DNA of 33,563 nucleotides from Lachnospiraceae bacterium UBA7225 (GCA_002473385.1 DKTR01000102.1:976-34538); one strand, 5' to 3'; counted from the first letter of the stretch, positions 23,955 through 32,294 are shown. Numbers and translations: made by a program. Notes: generated from the sequence alone by a model not told the origin.

Positions 23955-25463
23955 ATGATTACAACACATGATGTGGAACGTATTTTAAGAGAACAGGGAC
24001 TTCTCTGCCGTGCGGATAAAAATGAAGAGGCGGCACCGGTCGGGTGGATTACGTGCGATTCCAGAGATGTGATTCCCGGCACACTCTTTATTTGCAAGGG
24101 GGCAGAATTTCTTCCGGAATATCTGTTGGAAGCGGTGGCCTATGGCTGCATTGCCTATGTGAGTGAGGAGCGCTGGGGAACGCCGAAAACAGTGAGAGGA
24201 TTTGTTGTAAGAGATATCCGCCGGGCGATGGCGGTGGTCTCAGCAGCGTTTTTTAAATATGAGCCGGGCACCCTGAAGCTTACCGGTATTACCGGAACCA
24301 AGGGAAAGACGACAACAGCATGGTATTTAAGAGCCATGCTGGATGAGTGGCAGAGGGAAAAGGGCAAAAACAAAACGGGGCTGATTTCCAGCGTGGAAAA
24401 CTTTGATGGAAACTGCCGGTCAGATGCGGTGATGACGACGCCGGAGGCACCGGTGCTTTACGAAATGATCGCGCGCGTAAAGGAAGCCGGGAGTGAATAT
24501 ATGACAATTGAAGCTTCCAGCCAGGCGCTCAGGTATCACCGGGTGGACGGACTGCGTTTCCAGGTGGGCATTTTTTTGAATATTTCGGAGGATCATATCA
24601 GCCCGGGGGAGCACCGGGATTTTGAAGATTATTTTGGGGCAAAGTTGTCGATCTTCCGGCAATGTGAGACTGCCTGCGTGAATCTGGACAGCGACCATGC
24701 GCATCGCATTTTGAAAGAAGCGAAAAAGGCGGAAAAGGTTGTTACATTCGGGCAGCATCATGAGGCACAGATTCGTTACCGGATTTTGCCCGAAAAGAAT
24801 CAGAGACAGACCTTCGAAGTAACGTGTCCGCAGTTTACGGAGCAGTTTTCACTGAAAATGAAGGGGAGCTTTAATATAGAAAATGCCGTAGCTGCGATTG
24901 CCGCCGGTTTCGTTTACGGAGTGCCGGTACACTGTATGAAAAAAGCATTGGAAAATACAAGCGTTCCGGGAAGAATGGAGATTTTTGTGAGCAGGGATCA
25001 GCAGATTTGTGCGATTGTGGATTATGCACACAATCAACTGAGCTTTCAGAAGCTTTTTCAGACGGTGTTTCAGGAATACCGGAGCTTTCACAGGATCATC
25101 ACAGTATTTGGCTGCCCGGGCGGGAAGGCACTTAACCGGAGGAGAGAACTGGGGGTGCTTGCAGGGATGTTTTCTGATTATGTTTATGTAACATCGGATG
25201 ATCCGGGCATCGAGGACGAGAGAGAGATTGCGAGTGAAGTGGGCAGCTATGTGGAGATGGCAGGGGGAGCCTGCGATTGCATAGCAGACCGCAGGATTGC
25301 CATTCGCAGTGCACTGGAGCGTGCCGGTGCCGACACGGAAAAGACGCTGGTTCTCGTTCTGGGAAGAGGCAGCGAAAAATTCCAGAGAATCGGACGGCAG
25401 CTCTACGCATATCCTACTGACGCAAATATTGTACAGGAACTGATGGCAGCATCAGCGCATTGA
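23955..25463 (+). CDS. MurE-like UDP-N-acetylmuramoyl-peptide ligase
   Basis: Start ATG 23955 is favoured by AAAGGGAG upstream; an earlier TTG/ATG (23898-23901) lacks a ribosome site. The 502-residue protein shows the three Mur-ligase domains: N-terminal UDP-binding (CDSRDVIPGTLFICKGA), the ATP-binding loop GITGTKGKTTTAW, EASSQALRYHRVDGL and FLNISEDHISPGEH with YFGAKLSIF (carbamylated Lys candidate), then SVPGRMEIF, VDYAHN and the C-terminal DDPGIEDEREIA. Classical MurE adds the third stem-peptide residue, and diaminopimelate enzymes carry DNPR; here the place reads DDPG. So it may use another amino acid or be a paralogue of the housekeeping MurE. Its end overlaps convergent aroE by 12 bases. 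Confidence 0.85.
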   Translation: MITTHDVERILREQGLLCRADKNEEAAPVGWITCDSRDVIPGTLFICKGAEFLPEYLLEAVAYGCIAYVSEERWGTPKTVRGFVVRDIRRAMAVVSAAFFKYEPGTLKLTGITGTKGKTTTAWYLRAMLDEWQREKGKNKTGLISSVENFDGNCRSDAVMTTPEAPVLYEMIARVKEAGSEYMTIEASSQALRYHRVDGLRFQVGIFLNISEDHISPGEHRDFEDYFGAKLSIFRQCETACVNLDSDHAHRILKEAKKAEKVVTFGQHHEAQIRYRILPEKNQRQTFEVTCPQFTEQFSLKMKGSFNIENAVAAIAAGFVYGVPVHCMKKALENTSVPGRMEIFVSRDQQICAIVDYAHNQLSFQKLFQTVFQEYRSFHRIITVFGCPGGKALNRRRELGVLAGMFSDYVYVTSDDPGIEDEREIASEVGSYVEMAGGACDCIADRRIAIRSALERAGADTEKTLVLVLGRGSEKFQRIGRQLYAYPTDANIVQELMAASAH

Positions 25464-26318
25464 AATGAAAAATTTAGCCTTTATTTCTTCTACCGGCATG
25501 TCACATCCTGTCCAGAGACGAAATGCTTCAGCACCTTGATAGAGTAACATATACAATCCGTTGCATGTACGGCAGCCGCGGCTCTGGGCGTCCTCCATCA
25601 GCTTTGTCCGGCGCGGGTTATAGATTACGTCAGAGACAAACAGATTCTCGTGAAGCATTGCAGGATCCGGAATTGGGCTGATGCCGGTATCCGGGGCCAT
25701 GCCGACCGGTGTTGCGTTAGTCAGAAGATAGCTGTTTTCCAGTTCCTTTTTTAACATGCTGCTGTCGGCAATGTCAAACAGAGAAACACGGCAGTCTGTG
25801 CGGCTGTTTAAAGTATCTGCGAGTCTTTGTGCCCGTTCCCGGGAACGTCCCCTCCGGTTAAAAAGAGAAAGCTCCGATACGCCGTCGAGAGCAGCCTGTA
25901 CGGCGATTGCGGTTGCAGCGCCGCCTCCGCCCAGGAGTACCATTTTTTTTCCGATGACATTTACAGAAGCGTCCTTCAGAGCCGCCATGTAGCCAATGCC
26001 GTCGGTGTTGTGTCCGGTCAGAATACCGTCATCAATAACGACGGTATTGACGGCTCCAATCATCTCCGCAGCGGGCGAGAGCCTGTCGGCAAGCTCGCAC
26101 ATGCGGATTTTTACCGGCATCGTGCAGTTAAAGCCGCGTGCGTTCAGAAATTTAAGTGATTTTATTGCTTCCTCCATATCTGTTTCCTTCGCTTCAAAGC
26201 AAAGATACGCATAGTCAAGACCAAGAAGCTGAAACGCTTCATTGTGCATCAGCGGGGATATGCTGTGTGCGACCGGGCTTCCCAAAAGTCCGGTCAGACG
26301 TGTGTGTCCGGTAATCAT
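25452..26318 (-). CDS. aroE: Shikimate 5-dehydrogenase
   Basis: A 288-residue protein read leftward from ATG 26318, with AGGAG about ten bases upstream. The shikimate site is clear (SPVAHSISPLMHN; Lys70 in the NCTMPVK motif; Asn91 in GAVNTV; Asp106 in GHNTDGIGY). The NADP site has LLGGGGAATAIAVQA and an NRRGRSRERAQ loop, where the arginines suggest NADPH preference. It reduces 3-dehydroshikimate to shikimate in the aromatic amino acid pathway. It is divergent from aroD, the preceding pathway step. Its 3' end overlaps the MurE-like gene on the opposite strand by 12 bases and no terminator is seen there. Confidence 0.96.
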   Translation of the reverse strand: MITGHTRLTGLLGSPVAHSISPLMHNEAFQLLGLDYAYLCFEAKETDMEEAIKSLKFLNARGFNCTMPVKIRMCELADRLSPAAEMIGAVNTVVIDDGILTGHNTDGIGYMAALKDASVNVIGKKMVLLGGGGAATAIAVQAALDGVSELSLFNRRGRSRERAQRLADTLNSRTDCRVSLFDIADSSMLKKELENSYLLTNATPVGMAPDTGISPIPDPAMLHENLFVSDVIYNPRRTKLMEDAQSRGCRTCNGLYMLLYQGAEAFRLWTGCDMPVEEIKAKFFISMR

Positions 26319-26351
26319 GATACAAATCTCCTGTCTGTCAATTTTAGATGT

Positions 26352-26360
26352 ATTTTACCA
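26352..26360 (-). promoter_or_regulatory. Candidate extended -10 box for aroE
   Basis: Read leftward the bases are TGGTAAAAT, an extended -10 box, about 35 bases before the aroE start. The -35 region is poor. It lies back to back with the aroD promoter at 26404-26432 in the 148-base divergent region. Confidence 0.4.
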
Positions 26361-26403
26361 TATCCGTGTGTGAAATACCATATTGTTTTTACGGTATCCG
26401 GAA

Positions 26404-26432
26404 TTGCCAGGCAGGCAGCTTCATGTTATAAT
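26404..26432 (+). promoter_or_regulatory. Sigma-A promoter for aroD
   Basis: TTGCCA (26404-26409), exactly 17 bases, TATAAT (26427-26432), with TG in the extended -10 position. The aroD start is 34 bases downstream. Confidence 0.8.
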
Positions 26433-26466
26433 TTGTCAGAGAACATAGGGAAAGGATCTGTCTGCC

Positions 26467-27234
26467 ATGTCAAATATTGTAAAAATCCGAAATCTTATTC
26501 TGGGAGAAGGACTTCCGAAAATCTGTGTGCCGGTTATGGGGAAAGATCAGCGGGAAATTGTTTATTCTGCCCGCAGCGCCATGGAGCAGGAACCGGACAT
26601 GATTGAATGGAGAGTGGATTTTCTGCAGCGTATAGAGGATACAGAAGCTTTATGTGATGTTTTAAAGGAACTGAGGGGCTGTCTGGGAGATACGCCGCTT
26701 CTGGCGACCTTCCGCACAAAGCGGGAGGGGGGAGAGCAGGAGCTGTCTTATGATGCATATATACATATGTATCGGGCGATTCTGGAAAGCGGCATGGCAG
26801 ATGCCATTGACCTGGAGCTTTACTTTGACAGTGCGGCAGTGTCTGCACTTATTGATGCAGCACATGCCTGTGGGAAAAAAGTAATTTTATCGAATCACGA
26901 TTTTCAGAAAACACCGCCGAAGAATGAACTGGTACGCCGCCTGGAAAAAATGCAGGAACTGGGGGGTGACATTGCCAAAGTAGCGGTGATGCCGCAGAAT
27001 AATATGGACGTTCTTAAACTGCTGGAAGCAACAGATGAAGCACACCGGAAGCTGCAGGGCCCGGTCGTCACTATGTCTATGGGAGCAATTGGTGCGGTAA
27101 GCCGCCTGCTCGGAGAGACATTTGGCTCTGCGCTTACATTTGGTATGGCAGGACAGGCTTCCGCGCCGGGACAGATACCGGTGGAGGATTTGCGCAGTAT
27201 ACTGCAAAAGCTGCATTGCTATAGTACCAGATAA
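26467..27234 (+). CDS. aroD: Type I 3-dehydroquinate dehydratase
   Basis: A 255-residue protein from ATG 26467, with AGGGAAAGGA upstream. IEWRVDFLQ opens the substrate site, His144 in LSNHDFQKTP and Lys171 in DIAKVAVMPQ match the catalytic pair (the Schiff-base lysine) of class I enzymes such as Salmonella AroD, where they are His143 and Lys170. SMGAIGAVSRLLGETFGSAL and GQASAPGQIP close the active site. It converts 3-dehydroquinate to 3-dehydroshikimate, the substrate of AroE encoded on the opposite strand. A terminator-like hairpin follows at 27298-27341. Confidence 0.96.
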   Translation: MSNIVKIRNLILGEGLPKICVPVMGKDQREIVYSARSAMEQEPDMIEWRVDFLQRIEDTEALCDVLKELRGCLGDTPLLATFRTKREGGEQELSYDAYIHMYRAILESGMADAIDLELYFDSAAVSALIDAAHACGKKVILSNHDFQKTPPKNELVRRLEKMQELGGDIAKVAVMPQNNMDVLKLLEATDEAHRKLQGPVVTMSMGAIGAVSRLLGETFGSALTFGMAGQASAPGQIPVEDLRSILQKLHCYSTR

Positions 27235-27240
27235 CAGGCA

Positions 27241-27316
27241 TGTCACAATCTGTCGAGGAAATTTGTGCTTTTGCGTGGCTGTTTTGACAAATAATATGCC
27301 TCTCTTCACGTATACT
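27241..27316 (+). promoter_or_regulatory. Spo0A-type promoter of the spoIIGA-sigE operon
   Basis: TTGACA (27284-27289) and TATACT (27311-27316) are good -35 and -10 boxes but 21 bases apart. The Bacillus spoIIG promoter is known for a similarly long spacer that needs phosphorylated Spo0A. TGTCGAG (27251-27257) differs by one base from the 0A box TGTCGAA; TGTCACA lies exactly ten bases before it; on the other strand TGTCAAA overlaps the -35 box. This arrangement of upstream tandem sites plus one site at the -35 fits Spo0A control. The match is by eye. Confidence 0.7.
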
Positions 27317-27341
27317 AGGGGTACGTGAAGGGAGGCTTTTT
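27298..27341 (+). terminator. Terminator-like hairpin overlapping the spoIIG promoter and ribosome site
   Basis: GCCTCTCTTCACGTA (27298-27312) pairs with TACGTGAAGGGAGGC (27322-27336), with one mismatch in fifteen, then five T. It can end transcripts running on from aroD. Its 3' arm contains the spoIIGA ribosome site AAGGGAGG. The predicted spoIIG start (~27323) lies after the 5' arm, so spoIIG transcripts cannot form it. Confidence 0.8.
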
Positions 27342-27342
27342 G

Positions 27343-28173
27343 TTGTACTATGAGATTTATCTGGACGTTTACTTTCTGGAAAATCTAATGCTGAATTTTT
27401 TGATTCTGCAATTTGCAGGAATCATACAAAAAGAAACCTTTCCGATAACAAGAAAGCTTCTGGCAAGCATGACCGGAGCCTTTGGGGCGTGCATGATCGT
27501 CGTGCTTCCCATACATAAAAGCAGAATATTATCTGTGGCATGCAGCATAATATTTTGCTTTCTTACGGCGTATGCGGCGGGAAAAAAGCGTGGAAGCAGG
27601 AGCTGGCGGCAGACGGGCTGTGCGTTCTGCATTCTGTCTCTGCTTCTGGGAAGTATCTGGCAGATTTTTGTAACATATCTGAAGCTGCCATTCTGGCTTG
27701 CAGCAGCAGCAGGATATGCTGCAGCCAGGCTGATATGGAAATGCTGGCAGCGGGAAAAATTCAGTACAAAGTACATTTATGATGTCACACTTCAAAAAGG
27801 GACAGACAGGATTTTTCTGAAGGGACTTCTGGACAGCGGCAATCAGCTGACGGAGCCGGTCACGGACAGACCGGTTCACATTGTAGATTACGATGAAATC
27901 TGCAGACTATTAAGCGAAGCGGAAATACAGGAGCTGGATAGTTTTCTGAACATGGAAATCAGCGGGAGGATGCAGGGGAACTTTTTATATATCCCTTATC
28001 ATTCCGTTGGGGAAAGCAGGGGCGTACTGCCGGCCATGACACTGGACAGTATGGAAATAAAGCATGGGGAGAGTGCACGGAATACAAAAAAGGTACTGGT
28101 TGCCGTCAGCAGAGAGGCAGTCAGCAGCGGAGGAAAATATCAGATGATATTGCACCCTCGTATTTTAGAGTAA
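27343..28173 (+). CDS. spoIIGA: Sigma-E processing peptidase SpoIIGA
   Basis: Start TTG 27343 is preferred: AAGGGAGG (27328-27335) is seven bases upstream and the protein then opens YYEIYLDVYFLEN, like the KIYLDV opening of known SpoIIGA; an in-frame GTG at 27325 would lie at the very start of the predicted transcript. About 276 residues: five membrane segments (~1-140), then a cytosolic aspartic-protease half with Asp164 in GLLDSGNQLTEPV. The enzyme sits in the septal membrane and cleaves the pro-sequence from pro-sigma-E after a signal from the forespore. It is followed directly by sigE, as in other sporulating Firmicutes. Confidence 0.92.
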   Translation: MYYEIYLDVYFLENLMLNFLILQFAGIIQKETFPITRKLLASMTGAFGACMIVVLPIHKSRILSVACSIIFCFLTAYAAGKKRGSRSWRQTGCAFCILSLLLGSIWQIFVTYLKLPFWLAAAAGYAAARLIWKCWQREKFSTKYIYDVTLQKGTDRIFLKGLLDSGNQLTEPVTDRPVHIVDYDEICRLLSEAEIQELDSFLNMEISGRMQGNFLYIPYHSVGESRGVLPAMTLDSMEIKHGESARNTKKVLVAVSREAVSSGGKYQMILHPRILE

Positions 28174-28191
28174 GCAGGAGGAATGTATAAC

Positions 28192-28932
28192 ATGATGATT
28201 AAGGTGGCTGTGCCAGACAAATTTCAGCTGCGGATGATTCCGAGTGTATCGGATATGCTGCGGAAGCGCACGAATGATATTCACTATATTGGAGGCAGCG
28301 AAGTGCTTCCTTCTCCGCTGGAGCCAGGCAGAGAGGCAAAAGCGATTGAACAGCTGGGAAGCAAGGAATCGGGGGAAGCAAAGTCACTTCTGATTGAGCA
28401 CAATCTGAGACTGGTTGTGTACATAGCAAAAAAGTTTGACAATACCGGAGTTGGCGTAGAGGATCTGATTTCAATTGGGACGATCGGGCTGATTAAAGCA
28501 ATCAATACGTTTAATCCGGGAAAAAATATTAAGCTTGCAACATATGCATCACGTTGTATTGAAAATGAAATTTTAATGTATCTGAGGCGAACAAGCAAGA
28601 CGAAGATGGAGGTATCTTTTGATGAGCCGCTAAATGTGGACTGGGACGGAAATGAACTGTTGCTTTCGGATATTCTCGGAACAGATGAAGATGTGATCTA
28701 CCGTGATATGGAAACCGAGGTGGAGTACACGCTGCTGATGCATGCGATAGATAAACTCTCTGATCGTGAGCGAATGATTATTCAGCTTCGTTTCGGGCTT
28801 GGAAGAAACGACGGGGAGGAAAAGACACAAAAAGAAGTGGCGGATATGCTGGGCATCTCACAATCTTATATATCACGTCTTGAAAAAAAGATCATTGGAC
28901 GGCTGAAAAAAGAAATTGCCAGGGCACAGTGA
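28192..28932 (+). CDS. sigE: Sporulation sigma factor sigma-E (pro-form)
   Basis: Start ATG 28192 (or 28195) is preferred because AGGAGG at 28177-28182 is nine bases away; ATG 28183 touches the ribosome site. About 246 residues. The first ~25 residues are the pro-sequence removed by SpoIIGA, followed by HYIGGSEVLPSPL, close to the Bacillus sequence YYIGGSEALPPPL. Region 2 (NLRLVVYIAKKFDNTGVGVE, DLISIGTIGLIKAINTFNP, YASRCIENEILMYLRR) and region 4 (EVADMLGISQSYISRLEKKI) are nearly standard. It directs early mother-cell transcription. sigG, which often follows in Bacilli and Clostridia, is not next; helD is. Confidence 0.96.
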   Translation: MMIKVAVPDKFQLRMIPSVSDMLRKRTNDIHYIGGSEVLPSPLEPGREAKAIEQLGSKESGEAKSLLIEHNLRLVVYIAKKFDNTGVGVEDLISIGTIGLIKAINTFNPGKNIKLATYASRCIENEILMYLRRTSKTKMEVSFDEPLNVDWDGNELLLSDILGTDEDVIYRDMETEVEYTLLMHAIDKLSDRERMIIQLRFGLGRNDGEEKTQKEVADMLGISQSYISRLEKKIIGRLKKEIARAQ

Positions 28933-28997
28933 AAGAATCTCCTGAATGCTGCTTATAAGAATTTCCTAAATGTTGCTTTTTGAATGTTGCTTTTTAA

Positions 28998-29025
28998 TTG
29001 ACATTTTTCCAGGCAGGCGTAAAAT
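28998..29025 (+). promoter_or_regulatory. Sigma-A promoter for helD
   Basis: TTGACA (28998-29003), 16 bases, TAAAAT (29020-29025). The leader to 29138 contains a possible hairpin with arms GGTCA..TCGA and TCGA..TGACC (about 29088-29122). Before the promoter, TGCTT or TTGCTTTTT motifs repeat three times (28942-28995). I see no terminator for sigE. Confidence 0.7.
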
Positions 29026-29138
29026 AGAAATGAAACATGGGAGAAAAAATGGGCGGGGCGGATGCAGCGGGTGCCGGGATTACAACGGTCAGATCGAATT
29101 AGCTTCGGGCTCGAAATGACCTTGAAGAGGAAAAGAAG

Positions 29139-32100
29139 ATGGAACAAAAAAAGACATTTCGTCCGGTACCCGGACTTAGCCGGGAGGATGAAGAAAAACA
29201 GCTTTCGGAGATCCTGTCAATAGCACAGAACAATCTGCAGCGGACGGAGGGACGAATCCGGGAATTGTCAGAGGAAATATACGACCTGATGGAGACTTAT
29301 GGTCCGAAGGACAAAGAGGGACTCTCGCTTCTGCATAATACGCAGTCACAGTTCAGGGAAAATCAGCGCGATCTGATGCGCTGCCAGAAGGCGCGGAAAA
29401 AGCCGTATTTTGGGCGGATCGATTTTCGTGATCCTCATTTTCCGCAGGCAGAATCATATTATGTAGGGCGGGTTGGAATTTCGAAAAACGGTGCGGAGCC
29501 GGTAGTAATAGACTGGCGTGCTCCGGTGGCATCGGTATACTATGAAAATGCGCTTGGCAGATGCAGGTATATCGTAAAGAATGAGGGTGCCTATGAGATA
29601 GATCTGCAGCGTAAACGTACTTATGAAATTGCAGATGACAGGCTGAAGGATTTTTTTGATTCGGATGTGGTGGCAAATGATGAGCTGCTGACGAAATACC
29701 TTGCGAAAAGCAAGAAAGCAGTATTGGGAGAAATTATTGCGACAATACAGAAGGAGCAGAATGCGATTATCCGCAAATCTCCAAAAACCAATCTGATTGT
29801 ACAGGGTGTGGCAGGCTCAGGAAAAACGACAGTGGCGATGCACAGGATATCTTATATCCTGTATAACTATGAAGAGGAATTCCGTCCGGAGGATTTTTAT
29901 ATCATTGGGAGCAACCGGATTTTGCTGAATTACATTACCAGCGTTCTGCCGGATCTGGATGTCTACGGGGTGTCTCAGATGACCATGGAGCAGCTGTTTG
30001 TCCGTCTGCTTTATGAGGACTGGGATCCGAAGCTCTATCATATTTGTTCAATTAATAAAAAGAATCATAATGCCTGTATCAAAGGAAGCTATGGCTGGTT
30101 TCATGATCTGGAAGCCTTCTGTCAGGAATATGAAAAGCGCATGATTCCCAGAGAAGATGTATGGCTGGAAAAAGGAAATGCGGTGCTTTTACTGGGGGCA
30201 TCCGCTATCGAAGCCTATCTGGCACAAAATCCGCAGGTTTCTGTACAGGGCAAGATTAATATGTTAAATGAGATACTTCTTTCAAAGCTGGAAAATGAAC
30301 TGACCGGGAAATATGTCTCTTATACCGGGGCGGAGAAAAGAGAGCTGAAGAGAAAATATCGCTGGCATTTTGGAAAGGACACCTGGAAAGGGTCAATCTT
30401 CACGGTTTACCAGGAATTTCTGCAGGCACAGCGGGAAGCGGGCAGAGAGATTCCGTGTGTAACAGATTATTTTGATGTATATGATCTGGCAGCGCTTGCT
30501 TACCTGTATAAGCGTATTAAGGAAACAGATGGCATACGCGAGGCAAGTCATATAATCATTGATGAGGCACAGGATTTTGGCATGATGGCGTATGGGGCGC
30601 TGGCATACTGTCTGCGCGGATGTACCTATACGATAATGGGAGATGTCTCACAAAATATCCATTTTGGATATGGATTGAATGACTGGAAGGATCTGCAGGA
30701 GCTGATATTGACTGGAACGTTTGACAGCTTCGGGCTGCTTAAGAGGAGCTACCGGAATACAGTAGAAATTTCAGATTTTGCCACAGAAATTCTGCGGCAT
30801 GGGAGTTTTCCGATTTATCCGGTTGATCCGATCAGGCGGCATGAGAATCCGGTATATGTGGAAGCATGTACAGATGAAAATAGTATGATACAGAAAGCAG
30901 CGGATATCATTTCAGAATGGCAGCAGGCAGGGCGTGAGACGATTGCAGTAATTTGCCGCGATGAAGCTGAGAGTTCGGCAGTAAGTGATATGCTGGGCAA
31001 AAAGCTTCTGCTTGCGGATTGCAATCCGGAAACGGCGGAATTTGGGAGCGGAGTGATGGTGCTTCCTGTGGAATATACAAAAGGACTGGAGTTTGACGCG
31101 GTTTTGCTGTATCATCCGTCTGCCGGGCATTATCCGGCAGAGGACGCTTATGTAAAGCTTTTGTATGTGGCGGCAACCCGTGCGCTGCATGAGCTGGCTG
31201 TTCTGCATATGGGAGATTTGACGGATCTGATTGGTAAGCCGGTATCTGAGGAAAAACGGATGCGTTCCCTGGAAAATGAAGTGCCAAAGGAGGCGCGGCG
31301 CTTTGCGGATGTGCAGATTACAGCGCGGGAACAGGTGCTATTGGATGTAAAGCAGGGGGACAAGGAGCGCGCAATGCGCGGTTATATCGGACCAAAGGCA
31401 ATTAAAGTGCAGCCGCTGAAGCAAAGTAATGAAAATGCAGAAGGAGACCGTCCGGCAGCCGACACTGTATTGAAGCGGAGATCAGGCACAGAACAGGCTT
31501 TAGAGAGCCACAGTCCGGAAGAAATCAACATGTCACCGTACCGTTTTGGGGACATCCCGGATAACAGCATTCTCCGTCCGAGGGGGCACAGCCGTATTGA
31601 CTGCTCTGTACGTATGGTCCGCAAGACAAAGCAACATATTGATATGATCAGCAGCTACGGGATCCTGCGTCTGACGGTTTTGGGTGACGCAATGCTGCGC
31701 ATACAGTTCCGGCGGGGGCAGACGGCGGAATTTGAGAAGGGACCGTGGGACTACAGAACGACAAAGCCGGCAGCATGGACGGCGAAGGAGGGCAGAAATC
31801 TGGTTGAAATTGCAACGGGCAGACTGGTTGTGCGGATTGACAAAAAGATGGGAGCCTTGCAGTTTTTTGACAGGAAGGGAAAACTGCTTCTGGCAGAAAA
31901 AGCGCAGCTTCCGCGGCAGATGGAAACAGCGGCGGGATGTCAGAACTGGGTTTATTTTGACTGGCAAAAAAGTGAAAAGCTTCTGGCGAAGGGGATGCTG
32001 GCGGACCAGACAGAGCGCATGAGCATGAAGGCAAGATATATCAGTTTTGGCGGAAAGAAGCTGCGTATGCCGCTGTTGTATTCCCCGCAGGGTTATGGTA

Positions 32101-32249
32101 TCGGTGTGGCATCGAAAGGAACCGTACTTTGCTGTGCAATTCCCATGTATGGACCGTACCTGTATACGGAGGGTGAAAAGCAGATTGACTATTATTTTTT
32201 CTATGGAGAAAGCTATGGGGAAGTATTAGGGCTGTATAATCTGCTTTAG
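29139..32249 (+). CDS. helD: HelD-type RNA polymerase recycling helicase fused to a GH31 N-terminal-like domain
   Basis: A 1036-residue single open frame; GAAGAGGAAAAG precedes ATG 29139. Residues 1-~735 are HelD: an N-terminal coiled arm, YYVGRVGI and VIDWRAPVASVYYE, Walker A GVAGSGKTTVAMHR (~223), IIIDEAQDFG, GDVSQNIHFGYG, SYRNTVEIS and LYVAATRALHEL. HelD pulls stalled RNA polymerase off DNA. After a linker (~735-837), residues ~838-1036 read as the N-terminal sandwich of GH31 alpha-glucosidases: GRLVVRIDKKMGALQFFDRK, MPLLYSPQGYGIGV, IDYYFFYGESYGEVLGLYNLL. The gene stops exactly where the GH31 catalytic barrel would begin, so it has no GH31 active site. HelD part sure; GH31 relation strong by pattern; its role unknown. 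Confidence 0.9.
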   Translation: MEQKKTFRPVPGLSREDEEKQLSEILSIAQNNLQRTEGRIRELSEEIYDLMETYGPKDKEGLSLLHNTQSQFRENQRDLMRCQKARKKPYFGRIDFRDPHFPQAESYYVGRVGISKNGAEPVVIDWRAPVASVYYENALGRCRYIVKNEGAYEIDLQRKRTYEIADDRLKDFFDSDVVANDELLTKYLAKSKKAVLGEIIATIQKEQNAIIRKSPKTNLIVQGVAGSGKTTVAMHRISYILYNYEEEFRPEDFYIIGSNRILLNYITSVLPDLDVYGVSQMTMEQLFVRLLYEDWDPKLYHICSINKKNHNACIKGSYGWFHDLEAFCQEYEKRMIPREDVWLEKGNAVLLLGASAIEAYLAQNPQVSVQGKINMLNEILLSKLENELTGKYVSYTGAEKRELKRKYRWHFGKDTWKGSIFTVYQEFLQAQREAGREIPCVTDYFDVYDLAALAYLYKRIKETDGIREASHIIIDEAQDFGMMAYGALAYCLRGCTYTIMGDVSQNIHFGYGLNDWKDLQELILTGTFDSFGLLKRSYRNTVEISDFATEILRHGSFPIYPVDPIRRHENPVYVEACTDENSMIQKAADIISEWQQAGRETIAVICRDEAESSAVSDMLGKKLLLADCNPETAEFGSGVMVLPVEYTKGLEFDAVLLYHPSAGHYPAEDAYVKLLYVAATRALHELAVLHMGDLTDLIGKPVSEEKRMRSLENEVPKEARRFADVQITAREQVLLDVKQGDKERAMRGYIGPKAIKVQPLKQSNENAEGDRPAADTVLKRRSGTEQALESHSPEEINMSPYRFGDIPDNSILRPRGHSRIDCSVRMVRKTKQHIDMISSYGILRLTVLGDAMLRIQFRRGQTAEFEKGPWDYRTTKPAAWTAKEGRNLVEIATGRLVVRIDKKMGALQFFDRKGKLLLAEKAQLPRQMETAAGCQNWVYFDWQKSEKLLAKGMLADQTERMSMKARYISFGGKKLRMPLLYSPQGYGIGVASKGTVLCCAIPMYGPYLYTEGEKQIDYYFFYGESYGEVLGLYNLL

Positions 32250-32294
32250 CGTTCTGATAACGGATAGCAGGAAAATTTTTGTGAAAAAATGCCT

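Noticed and set aside
31350..31650. HelD-GH31N junction as an assembly chimera
   Set aside because: The frame is continuous, composition does not change, and the end falls on a domain border; raw reads would still be needed to exclude it fully.
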